From Sebastes aleutianus (lineage: Eukaryota; Chordata; Actinopteri; Perciformes; Sebastidae): 64,000 bases of DNA. This document shows, piece after piece, positions 32,371 to 45,097 of this stretch (its first letter is position 1; each line of letters starts with the position of its first letter). The notes beneath the pieces are model-generated. The model was not told the origin of the DNA, made no database searches, and saw only the letters and a program-made list of their open reading frames with translations. Location of the stretch: NCBI GenBank assembly GCA_916700875.1, contig CAKAKS010000060.1, positions 2,713,334-2,777,333 on the forward strand, given 5' to 3'. A program made the translations under genes and the position numbers.

Positions 32371-32666
32371 TTTGGTCCATAAAATGTCCGAAAATGGTAA
32401 AAAAAAAATGTCGATCAGTGTTTCCCAAAGTCCAAGATAACGTCCTCAAATGTCTTATTTGTCTACAACTCAAAGATATTCAATTTACTGTCACAGAGGA
32501 GGAAGGAAACAAGAAAATATTCACATTTAAGAAGCTGGAATCAGAGAATTTTTTCTTTTTTTTCTTTCTTTTCTTAAAAACATACTCAAAGCTATTAATT
32601 GATTATCAAAGTAGTTGGCAACTAATTTAATAGTTGACAACTAATCGATTAATCGTTGCAGCTCTA
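32371..32666 (+). mobile_element. hAT MITE (GCTGCAAC family), 5'-truncated copy
   Basis: It is about 290 bp colinear with the reverse complement of 4295-4643, including ATGTCGATCAGTGTTTCCC and GTCACAGAGGAGGAA. It ends with the intact terminus AATCGTTGCAGCTCTA. The opposite end is missing. Confidence 0.8.
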
Positions 32667-32844
32667 GTGTGCATTGACTTGTCTGACATTGACAGTGGTG
32701 CCCATTTGATATTGAACAAGAAGTTTGTTTTCCATCACCGCCGAGGTAGAGTGTTTCCTACCACACAGGTTCACATTGATTGGTGACAGAAGTTTATATT
32801 TCCCGGTCATGCCATTCTTGTACCTAATGCCACACAGTAGAAAT

Positions 32845-33040
32845 CACTGGGTTGAAAAAAATGACCCAGCATGGGTCAGTATAGCACAGATATTGGGTTA
32901 ACTTTACCTTACCTACCACTAACGGGGTAGTTATATTATTGTTGGTGTTATATTATTGTAGAGTTACTGGATCTAAACCACCCTTCTGTTGGGTGGTTTT
33001 CTACCTGTGGGTGCCGGGTAAAATTAACCCATTATTGGAT
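32845..33040. repeat. Palindrome-rich MITE-like element with GGGTGGTT hairpin
   Basis: A perfect 9-bp stem (AAACCACCC 32975-32983 with GGGTGGTTT 32991-32999) surrounds a 7-nt loop. Flanking GACCCAGCATGGGTC, ATTGGGTTAAC and TTAACCCATTATTGG add inverted pairs. It resembles short fold-back elements, but no target duplication was found. Confidence 0.5.
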
Positions 33041-33951
33041 CCAATAACCGATCCGGTTACTATCTGCTATCCCATCTGGTGTGACCTTTTTAAGGCAACA
33101 ATATGAGTGCAGAGACGTCAGAATTAAGCGACAGACTCTACAGGTACATTTGTCCTCTTTTACCTTTCAAGGTTGATTGTCAAAACCTGAAGAAACCAGC
33201 TGAAAGTAACTCAAGCAAAAGTTGGCAAAGTATGTCATGTCTGACCTGGCTCTTATCCCAGCATGCCTTGTGCACAGCTCTGGGGAACGGGGTGTGTGTG
33301 TGATTTTGAGGGGCGGCGGGCTACGGTGCGTCTAAGCCGAGCGTTGCTCCAGGCCTTTTCTTAGATCTCCCATCCCTTCCGGACCTGTAGATGGGCCTAT
33401 CCAGGAACACCATTAGGCAAATGAAGTTGTTTGTATCAAATATTGACATGTTATCTCTTCATCATCAGGCGGCGGGAGGGAGGAGAGAGAGAAAGATTGT
33501 AACTGTGGGTAATTGAGCCGTGTCTCCCCTGCTTATCGGTAAAGCTCCGGCACGTCACGGACCTAACGAGCTGTGGCGCGCCGATTAGTCTGAAGGGAAA
33601 GTCGAACGTGAAACACCAGAGTCTCCGTCTTTCTTTTTCTTTTTCTTTTTTTTTTCATATCTGCAATGGATATTATGAGCCTCCCTGGAGGGCAAGAGGC
33701 ACAGCCTTATTAGTTCAATTCATGGGGGGGAAGAGAATTGATATGGATGAATGGCATGTTAAAGTATCCCTTTGTTACAATAACCATCAAGGCTGATGGT
33801 TCGGGCTGATGATGCAGCCCAAGGCAGCAGGACGACAAGCTGAGGCCTTGACCTGGATGGCAGAGGATGCACACACACCAAGGGCAGGGGGCTGATTACA
33901 CACTGCCTTAAACAAATGGATTTGCCCCTTTAACATTTAGATATGGGATCG

Positions 33952-34092
<141 letters not shown>

Positions 34093-34388
34093 CATGAGAG
34101 ATAGGGTACTTGTGGATGCCTGTTTTTGTGAGTAAGGACTGTCATTTGTCGGAATATGTATTAGTGTGGGTGTGTGTGTGTGTGTGTGTGTGCGTGTGTG
34201 TGTGTGCTGCCTGTATTTTATCTCAACATTGTCAAGAATAGTATTTTGGGTGTATTAGATAATCATATGGTGAATAGCTAATTGTAAATGTGTTATCATC
34301 ACCATTTATGCCCATTTTCCATTTGTTTGTGGTTATTTTTAGTCGTGCATGTTGTTATTGTGCATCTCTGTGAATATTAACACCCATT

Positions 34389-34456
34389 TGTGTGTGTGTG
34401 TGTGTCTGTGTGTCTGTGTGTGTGTGTGTGTCTGTGTGTGTGTGTCTGTGTGTGTG
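34389..34456 (+). repeat. (TG)n microsatellite with regular TC interruptions
   Basis: TG is broken by TGTCTGTG at roughly 8- to 20-bp intervals. Confidence 0.93.
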
Positions 34457-35193
34457 CGCAGCCTGTGCCAGGTGCCTCCACAGGGCATTACCCATCTTGC
34501 ACTCGTGCCACTCTGAGAATAATCCAGTAAAAAATGGGCGAGATGAGAATCTCACAACATGCCAGTTTGATTTGTACCCCTCGCTATCAAAGAATGCTAA
34601 TTAAAATCATATTTTGCATATGTCTTGTCTTTCATGCGCATATGCAAATTGCCCCTGTTGCCTTTCAGCACTCTGTAATTAGGTTTATGAAGGACAGCTG
34701 TAATACATAATTAACAGAAATGTTTGCAAGCTCTGTTTTTTTTTTTCCTCCACGTCTAAACACGACGACTTCAACAAGCACGCGTGGAGCGTTCCAAGGC
34801 CGTGCTTTTCTCTCAAATATATATCGATTAATTAGTTTACCCTCAGAAATATCTTAATTATGCTGTTTGTTTATTTATAGATGATGCCGTCAGTCAGAGG
34901 CGCTTCCAGTAGGCGGGGAAGCTCAGCATTTTTTGATCTTGCCAGTCTTCCTGATTGGAGTGTACAAGATTTAGTCGTACAGTCGCTCCCAGTTTAACTC
35001 CAAGGCAGAGCTCAGGACGGGTGGATGGATGGAGTTGGAGAGGATTGAGAAAAATGTAGAGTGATGATAGTGAGGCGAAACAGTGGAACATGTTTGAATA
35101 TTTATATGGTGGTGTTAGTTAGCGTCGGCCTCAGGGGCCTCGGTGACGGACGGGGACTCTGGGGCCATGATGGGATGGAAGACACAGCCGTGT

Positions 35194-35225
<32 letters not shown>

Positions 35226-36556
35226 ATGTCCAGACGTTGGAGGGGGGGGCAAGTAGCTGACATAGCGACATAAATAGTGAAATAATTATGCTTTCGCTTT
35301 ATGAAAGCCTGACTCGTAAAGTTGGAAGGAAAGCTTCAGAAAGGCGCAGACGGGGCTCGCCGGAGAGGAAATAGAATAATGATCTACTTGGAAGAAAGAA
35401 AAGTGAAAACGTCCAGAAAAGAAGAAATGGGAGGAGCGACAGGGGGGGGGGGGGGAGTGTGTGCAGTGACAGTGCCAACCACATGACTGTCGGTTCAACT
35501 CCCTCGGCCTCTTTCATGTAGCTCCATCCTCAGCTCTCAGATGTGGTCATTGTCTCTCAGTCGCACAATAATGGGAAGTGATGGGTGCTAAATGAAAAGG
35601 CCAGGGGATGAAAACTCTGGTGAAGCAGCTTGGATGTCAGAGTAGTTAGTCCTGTCATCCGTTCATTATGTTTTCATATGCAGTTTAGGAGACACGGTAA
35701 ACTCAGGGCCCTCGACAAAGTCAGGACATTGTGGTCACCGTCGAGCTATGGTGCCCTGGTATTTTTTGACTGCGTGTGCGTGCAACTCTATTTACTGTAG
35801 ATCCATGTGCATTTGAATCCTTGCACGTGTGTAGGCCTGCATATTTGTCTGACACATTGATGCACAACATGTGGAACTCTTTGCCTCGATTCTCACTCTA
35901 CTGTCTGACCGAAAAAGGTGCTCGTAAAACAAACACTTCTCAAACTTTTACACTCCTCTTGCGGTGCGAAGTGTTCATATACATTTTTGTCTGTTTTTTG
36001 CCGGTCTGTCATCTATTAACAGAACAATAGTTTCTCCACCCAAAAACCTATTTATGACCGATTATATTTAACACTCAATGTCAGATGAAGGTTTCCTGGG
36101 AAAAGCCTTGGAATGCAAGAGATGGACGGGTTCATGTTCTCATGCGATTGTTCGAAAGGACAAGCAACAGACAGTTCTTCCTATTCCTAAAGTGAAACAC
36201 AATCTTTACGGGAAGAAAAATGGAGGAATAACCAAAGCAAAGACACAACATATTTTCTGTTTTACACTGACAATCAGAAAATGTGTTTCTATCCAGCTTA
36301 CTTGAAGAACTCTAGCTCATTCATTTCAGTACACATGATTGCAGAGGCTGTCTTCCAGTGTTCCTTCTTTTATAATCCTAGGGAGAATTTGTCTGTTTCA
36401 CATACGGTATGTACTGAAGTGATGCATTTATGGTCCGGATTTTCTTAAAATAAACAGCAGAAGACCCGCAGAGTCGGAATGAACCCATACTGGACAAACT
36501 CTCTTGTAAAACTTAACTACGTATGTTAACTCGTGTTCTGTTTGTGTGTTTTGTAG

Positions 36557-36631
36557 ATGGGCCTTTGTGATGAAGAAACACCTCAGCACCCACCTGCTGG
36601 GGAAACATGGAGTTGGACAGCGTAAAGAGAG
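36557..36631 (+). CDS. znf407: Internal exon, C2H2 zinc-finger protein (ZNF407-like): His half of a finger plus linker
   Basis: This is a 75-nt exon bounded by GTAG upstream and GTAAATG downstream. It opens with one base completing a codon, then 24 codons from Trp-Ala-Phe-Val-Met to Gly-Gln-Arg-Lys-Glu, then AG of a split codon. Residues His8 and His12 of these 24 (KHLSTH) are the H-x3-H half of a C2H2 finger, with Trp1/Phe3/Val4 in the helix-packing region. His17 is a possible alternative ligand. The cysteine pair is missing and must lie in the preceding exon, so an intron splits this finger. The following linker (GKHGVGQRKER) is not the usual TGEKP type. The split AG joins the G opening the exon at 63047 to give Arg. 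C2H2 fingers bind DNA in the nucleus, and ZNF407 is a very large multi-finger nuclear protein. The exon call is strong because of the phase match. The name is likely rather than certain; ZNF335 or another multi-finger protein is the alternative. Confidence 0.82.
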
Positions 36632-37887
36632 GTAAATGAAACACTAGCATCCAGCACTACATATCATAATCTTTAAGCTTTTCAGTCAAAGAAAACAAAT
36701 CAATTCTAGCACATTTACATTAACGAGAGAGAGCATTGGATTCAGATTTCCTGATCCTGACTGTCAAGTAATTTAGCTTGTTTTCAGGAGAGTAAACACA
36801 GCAGGCAATTAATTCTAGATTTTGGAGGATGACTCCAACAAACCCCTACAGAGGTCTGCAAGCTTTTAAGCAAAAACGTCCCCACTAGTTAAAAAAAACT
36901 CCAGTTAAATTTCAAGTTAAATATAACTGGAGATCCTCCCTTTCCCTAATGAGTTAAATGGCTTTCACTCATTCTGTCTGTCTCGGTCTCTTGCTTACAT
37001 CCCTTTTTTTTTCTGTCAAACTTTATCTGGCTCCCTCCCTCATCTTACTCTCTGCTCTCCCTCTTGAATTAAGGATGAATGATGTTTCTTTTACCATTTT
37101 TGTCTGCGTATGCAAGCGTGTGTTTCTGTGTATGTGCAATGTCTCCCGCTTGGCCCTGTCTATCAGAAGCAGAGCCCTGCTGTCAGTGTATGTGCGTTGT
37201 GTATGTGTGTGAAAGAGAAAGATGAGGAGATGAAGTTGTGAAGCCCCCCCCACTCTGACAAGCCAAAACGAGACGTTAAACACCTCTCAATCTGTCAAGC
37301 GAGCTGCTAAAATAGAAACAGACCCGCTTTTTCATTACTCCGCAACCAAATTGATACTTTTGACAACGTGTGGTATTAGATATGACAAGTGGCTTCAGAT
37401 ATGGAAGTAAGCAACCCGACCAGATGCCTCTCCATCTCTCTGACATTATCAACTAAATTCCTACTGTCAGCTGTTCATCTGGATTAGATGGAAACAAATC
37501 CTCATATCCTCAGCTGCTTCAAGTCTCTGTGTGATCCACAGTTTCTGTTATTGTAACCTTTATTGATCCGAGGACAACCGATACTACCACACTCACAGTT
37601 ACACATGTTCCCATCTGTGACCTACCCAGTGCAACCACTGTTTTCTGCTGTTTGCCACTTGACCGGGGACTTGAACCGATGACCTCCCACTCCAACATCT
37701 ATGCTACTGTTATCCAGTTGTAAAGGAAAGAACAAAAGCAAACCGAGGAGAAAAAAAAATACTGAAACAGCTTATGTTGGCTTTTTACTTTTCTAAAGAT
37801 GAACGAGTAAAACGGGTATTTTTCCCTTTTCCCAGAGCAGAAGCCTCTCCTGTCAAAGTGGTTAACAACATTTATGTAACTATTTAT
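36632..37887. other. Start of intron 2; candidate conserved block 37270-37440
   Basis: 37270-37440 (TTTTTCATTACTCCGC, AACCAAATTGATAC) is single-copy and motif-rich. A C-run lies at 37242-37249. No exon recognised. Confidence 0.35.
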
Positions 37888-38348
37888 TTAAATGTGCTAA
37901 ACGCGAGATTGGGAGCATTTCTATTGACTCTCAACGGCTCTCAACACGGCGACAGCGAGCCGGTGGCTTCCAGCTAACGGTGCAAACATGACGAAAGTGC
38001 TGACAAAAATAATAGTGTTTATATTAGGGGGAACCGGTGGGTGGGTGCTACACTTCCGCAACGACACCATCGGTTGGGACGGCGTTATCAGCTTTAAATT
38101 GTCATATGAGAGCAGTGCAGAGCAGCGGCCATGAGCTAGCCAGTGGGGCACGCTCACATGCACAAATTTGCACTAAAAGCACGCTTGGCTATGTCAACAA
38201 AGAAAGGAGAAGCTCTGATTACAATACACACTAAGGGAGGGTGACTTCATTCTCTGTTCAGGTAGACATTACTCCTCTATATCTTTACATAGCAAATAGT
38301 TGTTTGCTGCTATATTAATGCTCCGGATATCGTATTTAGCACCTTTAA
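37888..38348. mobile_element. TTAA-flanked MITE, 461 bp
   Basis: The left end is TTAAATGTGCTAAACGCGAG and the right end, inverted, is TTAAAGGTGCTAAATACGAT. The similarity continues as GGGAGCATT and GGAGCATT inside. Inverted termini of about 35 bp are clear although diverged. No coding capacity. Confidence 0.75.
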
Positions 38349-39295
38349 CAACTGAACAGATGCCAGGCCAACTGCCATAACCTCAGGTATTGGTGGGCTC
38401 TAAAGACAAATGCGGGTTGAAGGCGGAAGTAAACCAGCTGCCATTACTGCGGTGACATCTTATTTGTAAACCCACACAGTAGTAAGACTTTAATTTATAT
38501 AAAGGGTTTTACTTTTTAACCACTTTTGCCAAGTTTCATGTTGAAAAGTTATTTTCACCTGAAAATCCCCCAAACCAGACTTACTGGACTGTGCTGTTTT
38601 CAGCTGCTCAAACCATTTGAAATGAAATCAACTCAACTTTCATTCAACTCTGTTTAATGCTAATATTTGCATTATTAGTGACATGCCTACAGTGTGCTTC
38701 TGATCCCTTACTAGCTGGTTCTGGGTACGCTCTGCATAGGCTTCCTTGCCAAATGTTTCAGATTTGTATTTTTAGGTGATGTGTTACATCTTATTACAAT
38801 GCAAAACATCATGGATTGCAAGTTTGTTGATTTATGATCATAGCGTAGAAAAGCAAAGCTGGTGAAGGTTACACGACCAGATACATTTCTCACCCGTGTT
38901 TTGAGACTGAATAACTTCCACGTCGACACAGGCTTCCAATCTGTCAGAGGAGGTAATCACTGACCGGGATCAACCCAAACATCTCAGGGAATTTGCGTTC
39001 AGTTTGATTCTGCCTACCCAGTAATGGTGGCGAACACTTAGACCATCCAGCGGATTAGTCTGTGTCTGCCACACAAGTGGATCCTTGTTCATGTGAGAAA
39101 TGCAGTTTTAGCCGAAGCCAGCGAGAAAAAAAACACTGATTTTACTAGTTTTTGACGACAACTTGGACAGCGCTTGGATTTAATTGACTATCCGGTAAAA
39201 AAAATCCCATCTCTAACTGCATGACCCCCCCGAAGACCTTTTGTGCTCATTGTTTTTGTGATAGAAGGTGGCGACACTGCCAAGGTCATAGAGGA

Positions 39296-39338
<43 letters not shown>

Positions 39339-39466
39339 TCACACACAAGGATACTGGACATGAATGAAGCTGTGAGGTCTCTGTGTTGCCTCATAGTGTT
39401 TAGCTCAATGTGTGTTTTTGTCACTCTGCTCAGCCATTCAGTACCATGCTGCACAGCATCATTACA

Positions 39467-39507
<41 letters not shown>

Positions 39508-40797
39508 GAACTACTATATGTTAAGTCACTGCATGTTAATACACACCCATGTAAACTTGCATATAGTCATGTTTATACGCATAAACACACAAACCGTGCG
39601 CTCCCACTCGTCATCAAAAGATCATTCTTTCATCCCTTGTTTTCCGCCATTATTTTTACTGCACCCATTCATGCACACTTAAACACATGCCTGCTGTGCA
39701 CACACACGCACACACACTCCCCTGCATGCGCACTTAGAGGGAGGACGGCCACAAGGTTTGTTCTATTTAAACCTGTAAAACACGGTGTCATCATTTTTCT
39801 GACAGTCCTGCAGACAGAATTTATCTCATCATTAATTAACCATCATATTTCCAACACAGTGCAGCTTAATTAGCACAAGGTCATTGGGGAGGGCTTATTA
39901 AGTGGAACAAATTTGGGCAAGTGTAAGGAGAGGAGGCAGAGGACGGAGGAGACGGAGGAGAGAGAGAGAGAGAGTGAGGTGGGATGACAAAGAGATGGGC
40001 AGAGAGGGGAGATGAAAGAAAGAAAGGAGGAAAGAAATAGAGAGGGAGAGGAAGTGTGTGTCGATGTGTGTATGAGCGGTTTGGTCCGACATGACAGTGC
40101 TGGCTCAATGATTGATAACTGCACCGGTTTTTGAAAGCCCAGGCCTGGAGACTAGGACGGTAGCTGAGGGAGAAAGAGAGACAGGGAGAGGGAAAGGATG
40201 GGGAAATGTGTGTGTGTGTGGGTGTAGGGGGGTATCTGAACCGGCAACTGGGGACCAGTGAGGGGGGTGGGGGGTTTGAGAGGCAATGGGGGTTGCTGGG
40301 GGGAGCCAATTGCAAACATATGCTGGCTGGCAGGCGGTGGAGAGATGGATTGCAGTGGGACAGTGTCAGAGAGGCAGTTTCATCACCATCTCTACGGCCC
40401 TGTTCACCTGATATTTTTAGAACACTGGGGAGATCTGTTAGTCAAAGGAAGAGAGGAGGAGGAGGAGGAGCAGGAGGAGGAAGAGACCTGACTAGCCGTA
40501 GGTAACGCTAGGCTCCACTTAGCCAAATCCGTCTGGGGCCTCAAAACGCCAAGTTATTTTGGGTGGTATCTACGAGGAGGAGAGAGTCCCACCGATTTGG
40601 CTTTTATTATGAGACTCAAAGTGCTGACGATTTTTAGTATCAGTAGTCTGTTCTGGTTTATCCGCCTAACTTTTATTGATCCACATGAGGAAATCTGTTC
40701 CCATTTGACCTTTCCTAAGTAGTAAGGGGGAAGTGAGCAGCCTTAGCCCAACAATAACACTTAATATATATTTGAAAGTGAAGCAAAATGCACCAGT
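38349..40797. other. Intronic sequence with CA arrays and candidate conserved block
   Basis: CA arrays lie at 39296-39337 and 39469-39502. 39735-39900 (ATCTCATCATTAATTAACC, CAGCTTAATTAGCACAAGG) looks conserved. 39925-40060 is GA-rich. 40259-40312 has five G-runs with quadruplex potential and 40450-40490 is a GGA run. Confidence 0.4.
39296..39502 (+). repeat. Two (CA)n microsatellites
   Basis: CA runs at 39296-39337 and 39469-39502, in the same orientation. Confidence 0.95.
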
Positions 40798-41212
40798 ATA
40801 GAGCCGTGCAGGGATATTTCTGTAGGCCAAACAAGCGTTTATGATACTTACACATTTTTATTCCGTAAGACAATTTCCACAAATGAACACTTTTTTATGA
40901 TTTTCGAAGTGTGAATGCAATCTCTACAAGTAAAAAGCTAACGTTAGGCTATAGATGAACTATACCAGGGTCACGTGAGCGCGAGAATAAACACAACGAG
41001 GCTGTAAAGGAGGACAAGTTGGCGTGATGACGTTAGCAACCGCTTTATTTAAGACACGTAATAAAAGCTTCAGAATTCACGAGTGGTATATTTACTGATA
41101 TTTTATATCGTAGAACAAAACGTTAAAATCTCTTAAGCTTGTGTTAAAACAGACCTTTAAGACGAGGGAACCAGAAAACCGTGTTTTCGGACTCATCCCT
41201 GCAGCACTCTAT
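40798..41212. mobile_element. Terminal-inverted-repeat element (ATAGAGTGCTGCAGGGAT type), 415 bp
   Basis: The left end is ATAGAGCCGTGCAGGGAT and the right end, inverted, is ATAGAGTGCTGCAGGGATGA. No target duplication could be fixed. The interior has no coding capacity. Confidence 0.65.
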
Positions 41213-43313
41213 GGCGGGTTAGCCGAAAACATTTCGGTATAAAAAAACCATTCAGCTGGCCGTCCTGTACACACTGCAGCGATCAGAGTTAAATGAAGCA
41301 CTTCCTTTTGGTTTCAAACCTGCACATTTTCTTGTCATATGGAGTCTACTTTCAGCGTACCATACATGTGTTTAGTGTTGAAGAAAACCCACACAAACAC
41401 AGGAAGGCCATGTTAAAAACACACAGTTTATTCAAACATGATTATTTTCACATGAGGAAGAATTATATTATATGTAACCCAATCACGGCGTCTCATTACA
41501 ATCAGTTCCCACTGATGAGTCGCAGTCGGCAACGGTGGTCAACAAGGTTAATATTAGCTCCACATACCGTTCTAACCCCGGTGGGGAAGAGGAGGAAGAG
41601 GAATCGGAGGGGAGGATGGGTGAGATGACAGACTCCAACTATCTGACAGGTTCAGGGTGAGAGAGGGAGAGAGCTGAACTGTTATAAAGTGACACAACTG
41701 GGTCTTCGTCTCAGTCACACCACCACTCCTCACTGCAGGCGCTGAGCGGAGATGAGGGCTTTTTGTCCTTTTCTGTGTGTGTGCTTTTTCTCCTAGCCGT
41801 ATTCTTACGAGGTCCTCGCAAGTTTACATAAACCTACATGTAGCTGTGTGGTGTCTTAACGGCTCGCAGTGATCTCGAAAGATTTTTATTGTAACATTTT
41901 TTTGCATTACGGTTCAGAATTATAATAAGAAGTTGTCACTTTTTGTTATCACCCACTTGTAGTGTCACACTGAGTTGAATTATCCCGGTTTCTCAGTGCA
42001 TTTTCATCTGAATATATAATCTCCCTTATTTAGTCAGCCTAGTGGGAACATAGTTAGTTCTCCAGATCTGTAAAAGTATCCCCACCAGTTTGATTTTATT
42101 GATTGCGATTGAGTGTTGCACATCAAGAATGTTTTTTTCCTGCTCATTCACAGGAGAACATATCTCGACTGTAAAACAAAAAGAGGATACAGCCAGCAGT
42201 TTTGAATGCGTGGTGTTAATTACAGCAAAGAATAGCTGCCTCTAAGGAGGAACATGGAATAAATAGTGTATCACTTCTTTAGAGTAACAACCCAAACACG
42301 TTCTTATATGACTCAAACGGACTTCTATGAAATGATGTTATCTACATCAATCTTCATTTTTTGTTGTAGTTTACCATTTTAACCTTGTCTCCGTGTGTGT
42401 GTTACCTGATGTTACGGCGGGTCTGCCGGCACCTAAACCAACACTTCAATAACAAGGGAGTGGCTTGAGTCGAGCGTGATTGACAGCAGCGACCTTGCCT
42501 CAATTGCTCGTAATTAGTTCTTTAAAAACAGGCCGCCAAAAGACAACTGACCTGTCTCACATACCTGTTTTCATAGGTAATTGTTAAAACGCCTGCCATT
42601 TTCACGCTCGTAATAATAAACTCCTTGAACTAATACACTCATCACTCTTGAAACAGGAGTGCTGACAACCTCGAAGAAAGATATATTTGTTTAAGTAGAG
42701 GAGAGTTGGGGGGGGGGGAGGTATGATACAAGCAGCTGGGGAGAATGTTTTCAGTGTTTTGGAGATGTCTAATTGCTAAAATCTGCTCACAGTTTTTGCT
42801 CAAGTGCAGTTGCCTTTTTTTTCTGCAGTATTACTGTATGTCTGAGCCAAGTAAGCGGTTGTTAAAATCCCTCGGAAGAAAACAGAGAAACCAGGTGAAA
42901 AGGCATGAATACAGATCCAGAAATAGCTAGCACGATGCACGCAGCGCAGGTGTGATGACTCACAAAATGAAGACGGGGATAGTCAGAGCATCCGTTATTA
43001 CACGACTGCAGTGAGGAGATTGTAGAGAATTTTTAAAGGAGATGAATAGTAAATACATGTAGTTTATGTAAATGTTTAGCATCTTTATTTGTGTGTTTAA
43101 ATTTGTCCATTTTTGTCATTTATAGTCAGTGTTTTCTCGAGAATTTGGCATGGTGGAAAAAAATCTGCAGGAAATATACCTCAAATCAGAAATGGGCAAC
43201 AATGATCGTATCTTATTTTGAAATCAAAAAAATTGTCCTGACACATCAGTAGCCAAATCTATATTTACATAATGCACCACGTTTATTTCTATATTGATAC
43301 ATACTATATGTTG

Positions 43314-43535
43314 CTGCGGTCGGTCACGTCGCTGTGCCAGGGGCCGAGCTCGGCTGAGCGGGCATCTGGCTTTGCAGCGCCGCGCTCTGGGCTTGCAGCC
43401 GCGTCCCAGCATGCCGTGCAGCGCGGCCATATTGCCCCGGCACCGAGGGCCGGGACCGTCCAGGCTTGACGGGTGGAGCAGGGGCGGAAGAGCCCTGCCT
43501 GGAGCCAGCGTGGTGGCAATATGGACCACACGGAG
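43314..43535. promoter_or_regulatory. Compact CpG-rich island with inverted CGGCCATATTG-like sites
   Basis: Roughly 20 or more CpGs fall in about 220 bp, while flanking DNA is CpG-poor and AT-rich. CCATATTGCC (43426-43435) and its exact inverse GGCAATATGG (43513-43522) face each other. GCCATATT matches the GCCATNTT core known for YY1. It lies directly upstream of a TG array. It could be an alternative promoter, a silencer or a repeat-derived island. Confidence 0.35.
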
Positions 43536-43569
43536 CAGGCAGGGGTCAAGTCACACAAAAACCACGGGC

Positions 43570-43692
<123 letters not shown>

Positions 43693-45097
43693 AGGGAGGA
43701 AAAAAGAGAGAGTTAGCAGTGCGATAGGGAGATAAAGAGTAGATAAAGACAACCCCTAATTCATTAGAATAAATCCTTTCCCTTAATTATTGATAATGAA
43801 TCTGCTCTTTAATCTTTCTCTTTCTTCCCTCCCTTATCTGCCTGTGTCAGCACTTTGTCTCTCTGGCTTGGTGTTGGGTGGTAAGGCCTAGTTTTCAGCC
43901 ACCCAAGGGCAGCAGTCAATAACATCCCGTTCTGCTGGTACTGTAAGCAGGGATGTGATTAGCAGCACAGAGAAGCGCAGAGAAAGGCAGCAGGAAAATA
44001 TGAACTTGAAAGTAGCCGAGGATATTTGGACTCACTGTGGGATATTAAAATATTCTTAAAGTCCGGGGAAAGTAAAACCAGAGATTTGTTTCTGAACACA
44101 TTATACATGTTAGAAAATAAGTGCTGAAAGTATGTGAAAAGACTGAACTATGTAGTACTGAACTGTGGAGTTAGACCATTAAACTGTTTTTCGTGTTCAG
44201 GATTTTTTGGGCCGGCCTGAAACGGCCTGAAGTTATAGCTCGATGATGCACTGGAGCCATCCTTAGCATCCCCTAACATTATATTAGCACATGGTAGCGG
44301 TGGTTCTCCCACTCAATGGAGAGTTACACTTACTTACCACAGCCTACAGTTTGCTAGCAGTGGTGTACTGGCTATCTGGCATACCAGGAGCAATTCCAGT
44401 GGGTCATCAATACATCCATAAAGTTTTTACCGGCCGTCCAGCCATGTCTGTCTATCACCACCGGCCCTCTCAGTGTGCCTATCGTTCAGGGTGCGCATGA
44501 GAGCATGCTGTGTGCATGTTCCAGGTCTAGGCTCTTAGACTTAGTTAAACTGGTGCTTACGTCATAGGCTTAGCCGTAGCCTACTCCGTTGCTACTGTTA
44601 TGGCTGTAAAACAGTAGATCAATTGTTTTGAACGTCACAACCTCAACGAAATGACTCGTTTCACTATCAGAATTTGATCCTTTCGGTCCGATAACATTCG
44701 GAAAGTCTAGAAGAGCCGCTTGATTGCATTATTTTCTCCCCATTCTAATTAGCATAGGGCTAAACCGAAAGTTATCCAGCTCGGCCGGCAGGAAGTCTCT
44801 GGTGTGCATGCTCTAAAGTAGCGTGCAGCAGTGTGAGATTGTGAGATGACAAACAAGAAGTGTCGTATATACTGCGGTAACTGTATATATGTTATCAACC
44901 CTCACCCTTGATTGGGCGTGGTTTCAGCGCTTGCAGCGGATGCGCACCCCCCCAGCGTTTCAGAGCAGAGAATACTGCTCATTTTTTCATGATTTTGAAA
45001 CCCAATTTTATAAACTTGCCAATTTTAATCAATCAAATTTGGCTGTGTTGTTGACAACAGATTTTTCTGTGGTGTGACAGAAGAAATATTTATACAC

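Noticed and set aside
36078..36305. + strand frame with several Cys and His just upstream of exon A
   Set aside because: The Cys/His spacing does not fit C2H2 fingers and there is no donor with the required phase 2. It is not the missing half finger.
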